Shown here: in pieces, positions 44,807 to 53,891 of the stretch
Layout: each line of letters opens with the position of its first letter
Numbering within the stretch: the stretch's first letter is position 1
From: Gammaproteobacteria bacterium 42_54_T18
GTDB taxonomy: Bacteria; Pseudomonadota; Gammaproteobacteria; Pseudomonadales; Ketobacteraceae
Length of the DNA: 64,000 nucleotides
Reading direction: 5' to 3'
Assembly: GCA_002163245.1 (NCBI GenBank)
Contig: MAAL01000096.1
Coordinates: 1-64,000 of the forward strand
Notes under the pieces: model-generated
The model's database searches: none
Told to the model about the DNA's origin: nothing
What the model saw: the letters and a program-made list of their open reading frames with translations, nothing else
Position numbers and translations under genes: made by a program

Positions 44807-45915
44807 CCCCAACTTTTTCAGAGCAAGAAGATCGTTTCATCCTCCGAAGAATATGGGGGAGATTCTTCGGGATCATACTCTCCTGCATATTTACCATCAT
44901 GCTTTTGACTTTTTTCTCTCTACAAAAAATGCATAGCTATTATGATGCCCGCATCAACTCTGAACGTGATCGAGTGACCTTCCAAGTTATTCGGTCTCAG
45001 ATTTTGGACCAATTGATCATAGAGGATAATATCGGGCTTGAATTCTCTATTATGGAATTACTAAATGGAATAGATAGCATTCATTCGCTAAAAATCTACA
45101 ATGAAAAGGGCGTCATTCTCGCTCAAGCAGTTCAGGAGGCACGAGATGGACAACTTAACATTGTACGCATAAGCAAAGACATAACACTACAGGGTGAAAC
45201 CTTCGGAAAAATATCATTCGAAAAAAATAGCGTAGATGATATTACTCATGACATACATGCCTTAATCGATTTCTTATGGCTATACGCTGGATTATTTCTC
45301 GCTGTTTTTCTTATTACCGCTTATTCGTTTTACCATTTCACCAAAAAGGTTTTTTTAAACGCTCACTACCTTTCATATCATGACCCACTAACAGGTCTTG
45401 CCAATAGGCGTATGTTTTTCGATTATGCAGAAAAAGAACGAGCTCATGCCTACCGAGAAAAGCATGAGTTAGGAATATTGATGATTGACGTCGATAATTT
45501 CAAAGCGTTCAATGACCATTATGGCCACCCTCAAGGGGATACCTGTTTAACATCTATTGCATCTGCACTCAAAAACGCAGTAAACCGTTCGAATGATATT
45601 GTTGCTAGAGTTGGGGGCGAAGAGTTTGCCATATTGGTATCAGGCACCACGTTAGATATTAAATGTATATCTGAGCGGTGTAGTAACGCCGTTAAATCTC
45701 TTGCTATTCGTCACGCTCCTAGCAGCAATAATAACAACCCAACCATTACCATCAGTATTGGTTATGTCAAATTCGACCCTCTACCAGGCACACGAATAGA
45801 CGATCAACTCGCAAGTGCTGACAAGGCGCTATACCAAGCTAAACGTTCGGGAAGAGACTGTATTGTTGCATTCACATCAACATCGGAAAAATCCAAAATA
45901 ACGGCTATCAAATAA
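44803..45915 (+). CDS. Membrane diguanylate cyclase coupled to a PhnD-like binding protein
   Basis: 370 residues: TM1 (about 18-40), a periplasmic stretch of about 110 residues, TM2 (about 150-172), then a GGDEF domain (about 190-355) with RVGGEEFAILV, DVDNFKAFNDHYGHPQGD and an RSND I-site. The start overlaps the stop of the upstream binding-protein gene by 4 bases, implying translational coupling. The short periplasmic part between the two membrane helices is a natural docking point for the binding protein. It should produce c-di-GMP in response to the bound ligand, which is inference. Confidence 0.88.
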   Translation: MTPTFSEQEDRFILRRIWGRFFGIILSCIFTIMLLTFFSLQKMHSYYDARINSERDRVTFQVIRSQILDQLIIEDNIGLEFSIMELLNGIDSIHSLKIYNEKGVILAQAVQEARDGQLNIVRISKDITLQGETFGKISFEKNSVDDITHDIHALIDFLWLYAGLFLAVFLITAYSFYHFTKKVFLNAHYLSYHDPLTGLANRRMFFDYAEKERAHAYREKHELGILMIDVDNFKAFNDHYGHPQGDTCLTSIASALKNAVNRSNDIVARVGGEEFAILVSGTTLDIKCISERCSNAVKSLAIRHAPSSNNNNPTITISIGYVKFDPLPGTRIDDQLASADKALYQAKRSGRDCIVAFTSTSEKSKITAIK

Positions 45916-45930
45916 TATTACAATATTCTG

Positions 45931-46101
45931 CTAATCCTTTTTATCAATCGTAATTTCAAGCGTCTTCGTACTACCTGCAAACCATTTTTGTACATATAGC
46001 GAGCCAACAATAGGTGGCTTTCCCTCTCCTGGAACTTCTTTATAGCGTACGCTATTTTTCGTTTCTTTTTCTATTTCAAACTTCACAACTGTCTTTGACA
46101 T
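45931..46101 (-). CDS. Conserved-looking small protein of 56 residues
   Basis: From ATG 46101, preceded by AAGGA 7 bases upstream; a second in-frame ATG at 46122 has no ribosome site. Sequence features: SKTVVKFEIEKETKNSVRYKE, a PGEGKPPIVGSLYVQKWF region and an ITIDKKD end, consistent with a small all-beta protein. It resembles short hypothetical proteins I recall from several bacterial groups, but I cannot name the family. Convergent with the cyclase gene at 45915 and directly downstream of the ABC exporter gene. Confidence 0.55.
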   Translation of the reverse strand: MSKTVVKFEIEKETKNSVRYKEVPGEGKPPIVGSLYVQKWFAGSTKTLEITIDKKD

Positions 46102-46147
46102 GATAATCCTTGGTGAATTCATTCATCTTTTGTTATTGGGAGTACAA

Positions 46148-47977
46148 TCAACCTTCTGCTAAAAAGCCACCCGTCTGATGTGCCCATAATTGCGCATATA
46201 TGCCGCCCGACGCAACCAACTCTTCATGAGTTCCTTGCTCTACAATCTGCCCCTCATCAAGCACAATAAGCCGATCCATTGCAGCAATTGTTGATAACCG
46301 GTGTGCTATGGCAATCACCGTTTTATCTTTCATTAAGTGCGATAAGTTTTCTTGGATCGCCGCTTCAACTTCTGAATCCAATGCGGAAGTTGCCTCATCT
46401 AGCAATAAGATTGGTGCATTCTTTAACAGTACTCGCGCCACAGCAATACGCTGACGTTGCCCGCCAGACAGCTTAACACCTCGCTCCCCCACTTTTGCGT
46501 TATAACCAACATTACCCTGTAAATCAGTGAGCCCATGAATAAAGGTGTTTGCTTGAGCCTGTTCACAAGCTTCGATTAACTGCTCTTCTGTAGCATCAGG
46601 ATGTCCGTACAACACATTCTCCCGAACGGTACGATGCAACAACGCAGTATCTTGCGTTACCATACCTATTTGTGCGCGCAAACTATCCTGACTAACATGA
46701 CGAATATCTTGACCATCTATCTCAATCTTTCCATCCGCCAAGTCATAAAAACGCATCAATAAATTTACCAGCGTTGATTTCCCTGCACCTGAACGACCCA
46801 CCAAACCAATTTTTTCACCTGGCGCTATCTGTAAATCAAGATCATCAATCACACCACTGGGTTTTCCATAATGGAACCCTATATGGTTAAAATGAATTGC
46901 ACCCGAAGTAACCTTAAGCTGCTTTGCATTGCTATCATCAACAACATCCAGTGGCTTTGATAAAGTACTCATACCATCAACCACTGTACCCATATTTTCA
47001 AACAAAGCGCTGACTTCCCACATAATCCATTGGGACATCCCGTTCAGTCGTAGCGCCAAACTTACCGCAATTGCAATGGCACCAACGGTAATTGCATCGC
47101 CCATCCACAAACTGATCGACAATGCAGCCACACAGAAAACAATGGCATAATTAATCATATGTACCGATAAATTCAACCCTGTAGCCAAACGCATCTGTTG
47201 ATAAACCGTATCTAAAAAACCACTCATGCCCTCTTTTGCATAATCCGATTCACGCTGGCTATGTGAAAACAATTTCACCGTGGCAATATTGGTGTAACTG
47301 TCAACAATTCTTCCCGTCATTTCTGATCGAGCATCCGCTTGTTTTGAGGCGATACGTTTTAACTTAGGAATAAAATACAGCTGTATCAAAATATACAACA
47401 CAAGCCATACCCCTAATGGAAACATTAATCGTGCATCTGCAGTAGCGACAACAAATAACATGGCGCCGAAATAAACAACAACAAACACCATCACATCCAG
47501 TAGCTTAATCACTGTTTCTCGTACTGCTAATGACGTTTGCATCACCTTAGTCGCAATACGGCCAGCAAAGTCATCTTGATAAAATGCCATACTTTGTCGC
47601 AATAGATAACGATGTGCCGACCAGCGAATCGACATCGGGAAATTACCTAATAATGCCTGATGAATAATCGCCGCATGCAACAATGTTAGTACAGGCATAA
47701 CCACCAGCAACAAACACCCCATCCATAGCAACGTTCCAAATTCATCCGCTAAAAATGTATCCTTATTTTTTGTTATCAGCCAGTCTACTAACTGCCCCAT
47801 AAAACCAAATAAAGAAACCTCCAGAATTGCCAACGATGCGGTTAACACAGACATAAGTAACAAGGGAATTTCCATACCCCGCGTATAATGCCGACAAAAT
47901 GCAAATAAAGACGAAGGGGGTTGCTCAGGCGCTTCCGCCGGAAATGCTTTAATAAGCCGCTCAAAAAAACCTAACAT
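46148..47977 (-). CDS. ABC exporter with fused permease and ATPase (MsbA/multidrug type)
   Basis: 609 residues. Residues about 30-340 contain six membrane segments of a type 1 ABC exporter; residues about 365-600 are the ATPase with Walker A GLVGRSGAGKS (near 393), signature LSGGQRQRIAVARVLL (near 500) and Walker B ILLLDEATSALDSE (near 525), followed by the H-loop AIAHRLSTI. It should work as a homodimer pumping a lipid, drug or peptide outward; the substrate is unassigned. It stands between the 56-residue gene and ElaA on the minus strand. Confidence 0.9.
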   Translation of the reverse strand: MLGFFERLIKAFPAEAPEQPPSSLFAFCRHYTRGMEIPLLLMSVLTASLAILEVSLFGFMGQLVDWLITKNKDTFLADEFGTLLWMGCLLLVVMPVLTLLHAAIIHQALLGNFPMSIRWSAHRYLLRQSMAFYQDDFAGRIATKVMQTSLAVRETVIKLLDVMVFVVVYFGAMLFVVATADARLMFPLGVWLVLYILIQLYFIPKLKRIASKQADARSEMTGRIVDSYTNIATVKLFSHSQRESDYAKEGMSGFLDTVYQQMRLATGLNLSVHMINYAIVFCVAALSISLWMGDAITVGAIAIAVSLALRLNGMSQWIMWEVSALFENMGTVVDGMSTLSKPLDVVDDSNAKQLKVTSGAIHFNHIGFHYGKPSGVIDDLDLQIAPGEKIGLVGRSGAGKSTLVNLLMRFYDLADGKIEIDGQDIRHVSQDSLRAQIGMVTQDTALLHRTVRENVLYGHPDATEEQLIEACEQAQANTFIHGLTDLQGNVGYNAKVGERGVKLSGGQRQRIAVARVLLKNAPILLLDEATSALDSEVEAAIQENLSHLMKDKTVIAIAHRLSTIAAMDRLIVLDEGQIVEQGTHEELVASGGIYAQLWAHQTGGFLAEG

Positions 47978-48039
47978 ACCTGTTTAACCTTATTATAAAA
48001 CCATGCTGTAAATATAAGTATAAAACTGCCTAATAAAGC

Positions 48040-48561
48040 CTAATCAATACTCGTTAACATTTCGATATGTGGGATTCCGTCTTCATCATATCCCTCACCC
48101 ACTTGGGTAAAACCAAATTCGCTATAGAACTTTCGCAAATGCGCTTGCGCAGAAATCCGTACTGCCTGTTGGTAAAATTGTTCACTGATTTTTTCCATCG
48201 CCTGTACCATTATGGCCTTGCCAAGCCCACACCTACGATGGCTTATCTGAGTTAACACCCGCCCAATGGAAGGTTCCGAATATTTACACCCCGGATCAAC
48301 AACCCGCAAGTATGCGACAGCAACAAGCCCACCTTTCTTGCCAACAGCATCATCGCTATCCTGACCTTCCACCCATCCAATCAAATGCCAAGCCTTTAAA
48401 TCTAGCTCATCGGCATCCAAGTAAGGGCAATTTTGCTCTACGACAAAAACAGCCTGTCGTAAACTCACAATATGATGCCATTGTTTTGTTGAAAGAGCCT
48501 CTATTCTTGACCATTGCCACTGTATGTTTACTGCCACGCACACCTCACAAATACCTCTCAA
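48040..48561 (-). CDS. elaA: ElaA-like GNAT-family acetyltransferase
   Basis: 173 residues; E. coli ElaA is about 153, so the first about 15-20 may be surplus and a later GTG may be the start. It has the ElaA start pattern WSRIEALSTKQWHHIVSLRQAVFVVEQNCPYLDADELDLKAWHLIGW, the acetyl-CoA-binding loop IGRVLTQISHRRCGLGKAIMVQAMEKI, and a late strand YSEFGFTQVGEGYDEDGIPHIEM. It transfers acetyl to an unidentified acceptor. It lies 62 bases upstream of the ABC exporter and on the same strand. Confidence 0.85.
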   Translation of the reverse strand: MRGICEVCVAVNIQWQWSRIEALSTKQWHHIVSLRQAVFVVEQNCPYLDADELDLKAWHLIGWVEGQDSDDAVGKKGGLVAVAYLRVVDPGCKYSEPSIGRVLTQISHRRCGLGKAIMVQAMEKISEQFYQQAVRISAQAHLRKFYSEFGFTQVGEGYDEDGIPHIEMLTSID

Positions 48562-48920
48562 CCACCTAACAATACGGCCTGATTCACCTTAAACCTCAAA
48601 CACCAACTTACCGTATTTTCCCCGCTTCCTTAACATTATTAGGATGTTTATTTTAACCACGCTTAAATGCAACATATATTGCAAAATTATTGCATATATG
48701 GGGAAGTTGGCGCAAAATTCATATTGAGAGTAAAAAGCAGGTAACAATAGACAGGCGATCGAGAAATGATCGCGGTAGCGGAGACTCTACGGGGTAAATA
48801 CGCGGTGATCATAACACATTCGCAGTAGCAGCTAAGCCAATCGCTTCGCTATTTAGGCTCTAGAAACATTTCATAACAAAACGTCCGCTTCTCAAGCAGA
48901 AGTCATCAACAGGATTAACA
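48562..48920. other. Promoter-containing gap before the first TetR gene
   Basis: No gene is visible in these about 360 bases. Structures present: an inverted repeat GCGATC-7-GATCGC at 48755-48773, and an imperfect dyad of CATATAT/ATATATG with TTGCA near 48670-48700. Either could be an operator. Confidence 0.45.
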
Positions 48921-49634
48921 ATGACCATCACCAAAACCACAAAAAGCGTACAAGCAGGCTCTCGCAGCAAATCACGCAGAGGCCGCAACCCTTCGATTGA
49001 CATGGCTAAAATCGAGAATGCAGTACGTGAAATCGGCGGTAATCAAGCAGATTTATCAATGAAAGAAGTGGCTGACTTTTTGGGAGTTAACGTCACAACG
49101 TTATATCGCCATATTGGCGGTATTGATGGTTTACGTCGAATTCGCGCGTCTTTATCACGCAATGACCTGGAAATACTGCCCTCTGCTGAAGGCCATACTT
49201 GGCAATCTTGGTTGCGAGTAGTAAGTGAATACTATCGTAGCGCTCTGATCCAACACCCTGACTTACTTGATTTTGTTCAAGCAGCCCTTGACCCTGACTT
49301 TGAAACCCTTGAGCAAGAAGCCAGCATTCTTGTGTCTTTTGGATTTGAACCCCGAGCCGCATTGCTTGCCCACAGCTTTCTCATCACCACCATCACAGGC
49401 TACGTACATCAAGAGCTACAAACACTAGAGGAAACCAGCACCGGTTACACCCCATACTACGCTCGTCTCTTCCAAAACCTTGATGCTCACCCAGACCGTC
49501 TTCCAACCCTTCGCAGCGTTAACCTTAGCCAGCGAGACCTGGATAGAGACCTTAATTTTAAGGCAGTTATTCATTACGCAATTACTGGCATCTCTTGCCA
49601 ACCCGGCTCACCGGAAACTAAATCTGATCAATAA
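48921..49634 (+). CDS. TetR-family regulator (first of two)
   Basis: 237 residues. A basic N-terminal stretch (SRSKSRRGRNPSID) is followed by the HTH ADLSMKEVADFLGVNVTTLYRHIGGIDGLRRI and an all-helical C-terminal ligand domain. It is followed after 123 bases by another TetR regulator and then by the wax ester synthase gene, convergent with both. This makes control of storage-lipid synthesis plausible. The two TetR proteins are not close paralogues: their C-termini differ. Confidence 0.83.
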   Translation: MTITKTTKSVQAGSRSKSRRGRNPSIDMAKIENAVREIGGNQADLSMKEVADFLGVNVTTLYRHIGGIDGLRRIRASLSRNDLEILPSAEGHTWQSWLRVVSEYYRSALIQHPDLLDFVQAALDPDFETLEQEASILVSFGFEPRAALLAHSFLITTITGYVHQELQTLEETSTGYTPYYARLFQNLDAHPDRLPTLRSVNLSQRDLDRDLNFKAVIHYAITGISCQPGSPETKSDQ

Positions 49635-49643
49635 AATACACTA

Positions 49644-49690
49644 CACATCTTAACAATCGACTCGACCCTAAAACCGATTATTAAGATGTG
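49644..49690. promoter_or_regulatory. Long inverted repeat between the two TetR genes
   Basis: CACATCTTAA and TTAAGATGTG pair perfectly; with the inner AATCG/CGATT the stem reaches 16 positions with one mismatch, around a loop of about 15 bases. No T run follows, so an operator or a transcript hairpin between the two regulator genes is more likely than a terminator. Confidence 0.5.
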
Positions 49691-49757
49691 CTGATAAGGT
49701 GTGCTAATATAGCGGCCATTATCAACACCATCCCTTTTCATTTTATAAGTTTGACTC

Positions 49758-50471
49758 ATGGCAAGCACAGCTAAAACAACCGCATTATCAAAAGAACGCA
49801 TCATCAAAGCCGCGTATCAATTGGCAAAGAAAGACCCCATCAATGCCCTAAGTATGCGAAAAATCGCCACAAAGCTTAAAGTTACACCCATGGCGATTTA
49901 CAAATATTTTGATGACAAAAACGAGCTAACCGCTGCCGTCATTGATACACACTTGAAAAAAAGCAACCTTATCCCGACGGGTATTGATGCTGACGAAAAT
50001 TGGCGTGAATGGGTTAAAGCTTCCTTTTTACGCATGTGGGACGCATACGACAGTGCCCCCGGCATGATTCAATACATGAGTAACGCCACCAGCTTTGGCC
50101 CCGCAGTATTAGACTGGCAAAATGAAGTGCTTAAGGTGCTAATTACAACAGGCCTAACCCCAAAACAAGCACTCACCGCCCACGCGGCAATGTCAGAACT
50201 AGCAACAGGCAGCACTATTTTAGTACCCATTAGAAAGCAAGGGGTTCAAAAAGTCTTCCCGACCATCTGGAAAGACCTTTCTGAAGGTCGCACACCCAAC
50301 TTAGAAGACCTCGGTGATAATATCCCTATGGTTGAATACCCTTGGTTATTAATGTGCGGACAAGCAATGATGGAAGATATGAACGATAGCCGGGCAGCGT
50401 TTTCAAGCGAGCTAGATCTTGTATTAGATAGCTTAGATGCCCAAATCACTGCAAAAAAACAAACCAGCTAA
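49758..50471 (+). CDS. TetR-family regulator (second of two)
   Basis: 237 residues. The HTH is NALSMRKIATKLKVTPMAIYKYFDDKNELTAAVID; the helical C-terminal domain includes NWREWVKASFLRMWDAYDSAPGMIQYM, similar in arrangement to other TetR regulators of lipid or multidrug genes. It ends 118 bases before the stop of the convergent wax ester synthase gene, with a terminator between. Palindromes of the TATAC type upstream of that gene are candidate targets. Confidence 0.83.
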   Translation: MASTAKTTALSKERIIKAAYQLAKKDPINALSMRKIATKLKVTPMAIYKYFDDKNELTAAVIDTHLKKSNLIPTGIDADENWREWVKASFLRMWDAYDSAPGMIQYMSNATSFGPAVLDWQNEVLKVLITTGLTPKQALTAHAAMSELATGSTILVPIRKQGVQKVFPTIWKDLSEGRTPNLEDLGDNIPMVEYPWLLMCGQAMMEDMNDSRAAFSSELDLVLDSLDAQITAKKQTS

Positions 50472-50529
50472 AACGGCCCCCTCGCGTCGAGACACATCAA
50501 CCCTCAAATATTACATACTCAATAAACAG

Positions 50530-50577
50530 ACAAAAAAAAGGGCCTGGAAGCTACCCAATGAACGCAACCAGGCCCTT
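50530..50577 (-). terminator. Intrinsic terminator for the wax ester synthase gene
   Basis: AAGGGCCTGG (50538-50547) and CCAGGCCCTT (50568-50577) form a perfect 10-bp stem around a 20-base loop. On the minus strand it is followed by eight T residues, so it terminates the minus-strand gene that ends at 50590. Confidence 0.85.
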
Positions 50578-50589
50578 ATAAATAAGCGA

Positions 50590-52029
50590 TCAACTCGCTC
50601 TAGAAACTTTCCCTTTCGACACCGTACCTGGCGCAACACCCGCTGCAACTTGCAACTCATGTAACGCACGTTTTACTAACTCCGTGAACTGCCCTACATC
50701 CTTCACCAAATCACTATCCACATGAAACGCAAAACCAACACAATCTTGATAACTCGCTAACGATATATTTAACCCCACCGCTTCCATAATAGGACCGAGT
50801 GGATATAACGTATTGATTTTTGCTCCACCAAAATACAACGCTTCTCTTGGCCCAGGCACATTAGAAATAATCGTATTATGCACGGGGGCCAATACGTCAG
50901 CCAAACCAGAAGACGAATACATACGTACCGCTAAATTAAATGCCGCTGGAGCATTCACTTCAGCCCAATTTTGCAGCAGATCTGCCCCTACCGCATCATG
51001 CGCCTCTTTTGCACCTTTGGTTTCTTTTTGGATCAACGCCAATCGCTCTAAGGGATCAGCCACATGAGTCGCTAACGTTGCCCACATTCCAGAAACCTGG
51101 TTATTAGTTTCTGTTTTTTTACTGTCTTTTCGAACCGAAATCGGCACCATAGAAACCAATGATTTTTCAGGCAAATCATCATTGGCTAGAAGATACTCTC
51201 GTAACGCCCCTCCACAGATACCCAACACAACATCATTCACCGTTGAACCCGTCGCATTCTTTACAGCCTTGATATCTGCTAAAGACACTTCGGCAAACGC
51301 CACATCGCGATTTGAACCAATAGTTTTATTAAAGTGGGTTCGCGGCGCATTCAGCGGTCCGGACCTATCAGGAGCGACGTCTTTTAACCGTCGCCTGACC
51401 AACGCAGCCCCACCTTCAAATGTCTCGCCACACAACTTCAATAGCCGCCCAGGACCTCCAAGGCGCGAACGCAATGCTTCTGATAACAACGCCTTACGTT
51501 CAGGTATCGACTCACCTTTCGCCCGTAAGTTAACCGGGGTGATGGACGTTACTGCATTCTTATCAAACAAAGTTCCCATCAAGTCAGTTCCTGACACCCC
51601 ATCTACCACGGAATGATGGATTTTCATCAACAAGGCAAACTGTCCATCTTCCAAACCTTCTAACACCCACAATTCCCACAAAGGGCGCGAACGGTCTAGG
51701 GGACGACTCATAATCCGACCAATCTTACGTCCCAAATCCCTACGAGAAGCATTTTCCGGCAAGGTAAACTGATGAACATGATCCGTGATATTAAACGCCG
51801 GATCATCCACCCATAACGGATGATGAAGGTTAAACGGTATCTCCACCAACCGACGCCGAAACGCTGGCTCTATCTGCGTACGAGAATCAATGAGGTCATA
51901 TATTCGCCGAAACGAATACCCACCTGGCATATCTTTCGCGTCACACACCGCTATAAAAGCAACATGCATTAACATGGTATCGGTTTCTAAATATAAAAAG
52001 GACGCATCTAACCCTGAAAGTCGTTCCAT
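50590..52029 (-). CDS. Wax ester synthase / diacylglycerol acyltransferase (WS/DGAT)
   Basis: 479 residues. It opens with the family start MERLSGLDASFLYLETDTMLM and has the active site HHSVVDG at 138-144 (motif HHxxxDG), the NDVVLGICGGALREYL motif, and SNVPGP with a following LGPIMEAVGLNISLASYQD region. It makes wax esters or triacylglycerol from acyl-CoA and a long-chain alcohol or diacylglycerol, for storage lipid. The 193-base upstream gap has TATAC palindromes. Two TetR genes are convergent with it and may control it. Storage-lipid synthesis fits the lipid-degrading lifestyle. Confidence 0.93.
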   Translation of the reverse strand: MERLSGLDASFLYLETDTMLMHVAFIAVCDAKDMPGGYSFRRIYDLIDSRTQIEPAFRRRLVEIPFNLHHPLWVDDPAFNITDHVHQFTLPENASRRDLGRKIGRIMSRPLDRSRPLWELWVLEGLEDGQFALLMKIHHSVVDGVSGTDLMGTLFDKNAVTSITPVNLRAKGESIPERKALLSEALRSRLGGPGRLLKLCGETFEGGAALVRRRLKDVAPDRSGPLNAPRTHFNKTIGSNRDVAFAEVSLADIKAVKNATGSTVNDVVLGICGGALREYLLANDDLPEKSLVSMVPISVRKDSKKTETNNQVSGMWATLATHVADPLERLALIQKETKGAKEAHDAVGADLLQNWAEVNAPAAFNLAVRMYSSSGLADVLAPVHNTIISNVPGPREALYFGGAKINTLYPLGPIMEAVGLNISLASYQDCVGFAFHVDSDLVKDVGQFTELVKRALHELQVAAGVAPGTVSKGKVSRAS

Positions 52030-52129
52030 GAGGCGCTTACCTATATTTTGTTGGCTATTTTTATGTTGGTTATGCGACGAATATGGTCATTCTAAAGAGA
52101 ACAATACTCCGGCGCATGATCAAAATGGA

Positions 52130-52181
52130 CTATACGTATACAATGTATAGCAAATAAATCCATAAGTATACGACGTATACT
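52130..52181. promoter_or_regulatory. Palindromes built from TATAC/GTATA upstream of the wax ester synthase gene
   Basis: At 52165-52181 AGTATAC-GAC-GTATACT is a perfect 17-bp palindrome. At 52130-52150 CTATAC...GTATAG is another, containing the self-complementary TATACGTATA at 52131-52140. They lie about 100-150 bases before the start at 52029. Repeated half-sites suggest a TetR-type operator, possibly for one of the two TetR genes nearby. Confidence 0.6.
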
Positions 52182-52221
52182 CAAATATATAAAAAACAGA
52201 AAATACTCTTGGTAGGTTTAC

Positions 52222-53007
52222 CTAAGGTTTCTGAATAACTGATTCAACTATCACCTCATAGGCCCCTTCGAGCCGAAGCTCCTCCATTGCCTTATTAAAC
52301 TCGTCAATCAACCCTTTTTGCCGTAAAGTTTTCGAAAAGACCAAGTACCCTGCATTAACGCTGACAGGTATATCTAACTGCTCAACCAAGCCATCAAACC
52401 CCTGTTGAGCGATAATTCTCCGCGCAGCAAGCTCATCCACAATAAAACAATCCGTTCGCTCACCAATTAACTTTCGAAAATTGGCGAGATTATTTTTAAC
52501 CGAATCATCCGCCTCAAACAATTCTGCCTTTCTCGCAGAATCAATGACATCCCCGTAGCTCCAGCCAAAATTCAACCCAACCTTTTTCCCTTTCAAATCA
52601 GTTATATTGGAAAAATCAAAGCTGCGGCCTTTTTTTACATACAATACCAGCCTCTCTTCATACAACGGATCGGAGTAATCATAGATAGTTAGCCGTTCTT
52701 GATTCTTATAAATCCCCGCGACACCTCCCAGCCCAGATTCTCCAAATCGCAACGCTCGCTTCCAGGGTAATGCGCTAATCGAGGTATCGCGACCAATCCT
52801 GGTAAAAATGGCGGCAACAACATCAGGATACAACCCCATTGCTACGTCATTGCTGTCATACATATAAGGGGGATATGCCTCATCCACAGAAACCCTCACT
52901 GGATCTGCGTAAACTGAGGATATCAACAACGTTATGACAAGCAGTACGAGCGTCACCTGCAACAGGCTCCGCAACACATCCCACACCATAACCAAACAAT
53001 TACCCAT
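52222..53007 (-). CDS. Family 3 solute-binding protein (amino-acid type), no transporter partner
   Basis: 261 residues with a hydrophobic signal (about 12-35, ending SSVYAD), preceded by AGGA at the start 53007. The fold is type 2 periplasmic binding of the polar-amino-acid family: VRVSVDEAYPPYMY, GLYPDVVAAIFTRIG, YSDPLYEERLVLYVKKG, LKGKKVGLNFGWSYGDVID, and a late DCFIVDELAARRII. No permease or ATPase gene is adjacent. Such orphans often serve as sensors or scavenging proteins. Ligand unknown. Confidence 0.8.
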   Translation of the reverse strand: MGNCLVMVWDVLRSLLQVTLVLLVITLLISSVYADPVRVSVDEAYPPYMYDSNDVAMGLYPDVVAAIFTRIGRDTSISALPWKRALRFGESGLGGVAGIYKNQERLTIYDYSDPLYEERLVLYVKKGRSFDFSNITDLKGKKVGLNFGWSYGDVIDSARKAELFEADDSVKNNLANFRKLIGERTDCFIVDELAARRIIAQQGFDGLVEQLDIPVSVNAGYLVFSKTLRQKGLIDEFNKAMEELRLEGAYEVIVESVIQKP

Positions 53008-53154
53008 AGATTCCTTTAACCTACACTGTTTAACCGCTCACACTAAACTATAAGCATAGCGCTTAATAAAAAAGAGACCAAGATTACACTAGCCAAGCAT
53101 CGTCCCCTCAAGCTACCATCAATTCTGTAGATTCATCCGTTATAAAGGACAACA

Positions 53155-53751
53155 ATGAAATCAAATATCAGGTTCACCTTAACAATTTACCTTATACTAT
53201 TCAGTCTGTTAGGGTTTTCCAGCACTAGCTATTCCCAAGATAAGATAGGTAACGCTGACCTTTGGCCAGAAAAATTACAGTCACTATATCGTGATGTCAT
53301 GAACTCCCAACAAGCTTTGCAACAACAATACCCTGACGCAAAAGTCCCTGCAGAACTACAAAGCTGGCTCCAGCGCTTCACTAATGACCCATTTTCAGAC
53401 ACCCAATCATTACAAGGCCTTAATCAAGTCGGCGAGCAACTTGCAAAGAAATACAACAGTTCTCAACTCAACCAAACACCTGCAAACCAACAACAATTCG
53501 ATCAATTTATGAATGTAGTACGAGACATATCCAGCGGATTAACCAACAGTATTTCGGGTAACAATAATCAGACGACAATATCGTTGGACAGTCTCAGCAA
53601 AGTTCATAACACCAATCAAGAATGGATTGATGCCAAAGGAAAAGAATTAGCGGCCCTGTATCAAAAATTTAATATTGAAGGTGCACTGGTAAACCTAAAG
53701 AGCACATTGCAAGAACTGCAGCAATCTCAACTAGAGCAAAATAAGAAATAG
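53155..53751 (+). CDS. Secreted Gln-rich protein of unknown function
   Basis: 198 residues with a signal peptide (1-28, ending TSYSQDK). The mature part is rich in Gln, Asn, Leu and Ser (QQALQQQYPDAK, NQTPANQQQFDQFMN, NGLTNSISGN-type stretch), suggesting helical or coiled-coil structure; the end is LQELQQSQLEQNKK. I do not recognise it. It stands upstream of the porin gene by 140 bases on the same strand, so the two could be functionally linked. Confidence 0.5.
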   Translation: MKSNIRFTLTIYLILFSLLGFSSTSYSQDKIGNADLWPEKLQSLYRDVMNSQQALQQQYPDAKVPAELQSWLQRFTNDPFSDTQSLQGLNQVGEQLAKKYNSSQLNQTPANQQQFDQFMNVVRDISSGLTNSISGNNNQTTISLDSLSKVHNTNQEWIDAKGKELAALYQKFNIEGALVNLKSTLQELQQSQLEQNKK

Positions 53752-53891
53752 GAATTAATTAATAGCCAAACTATCTAACGATAAAGCCCTCCAAACTTGA
53801 AGTAGTCAATCTGCCTACCTATAATTATTAGCGTCAATCCCGTCATTTTTATAAATGCATTGCGCCATTTATTGGATAGGAATCAACACTA

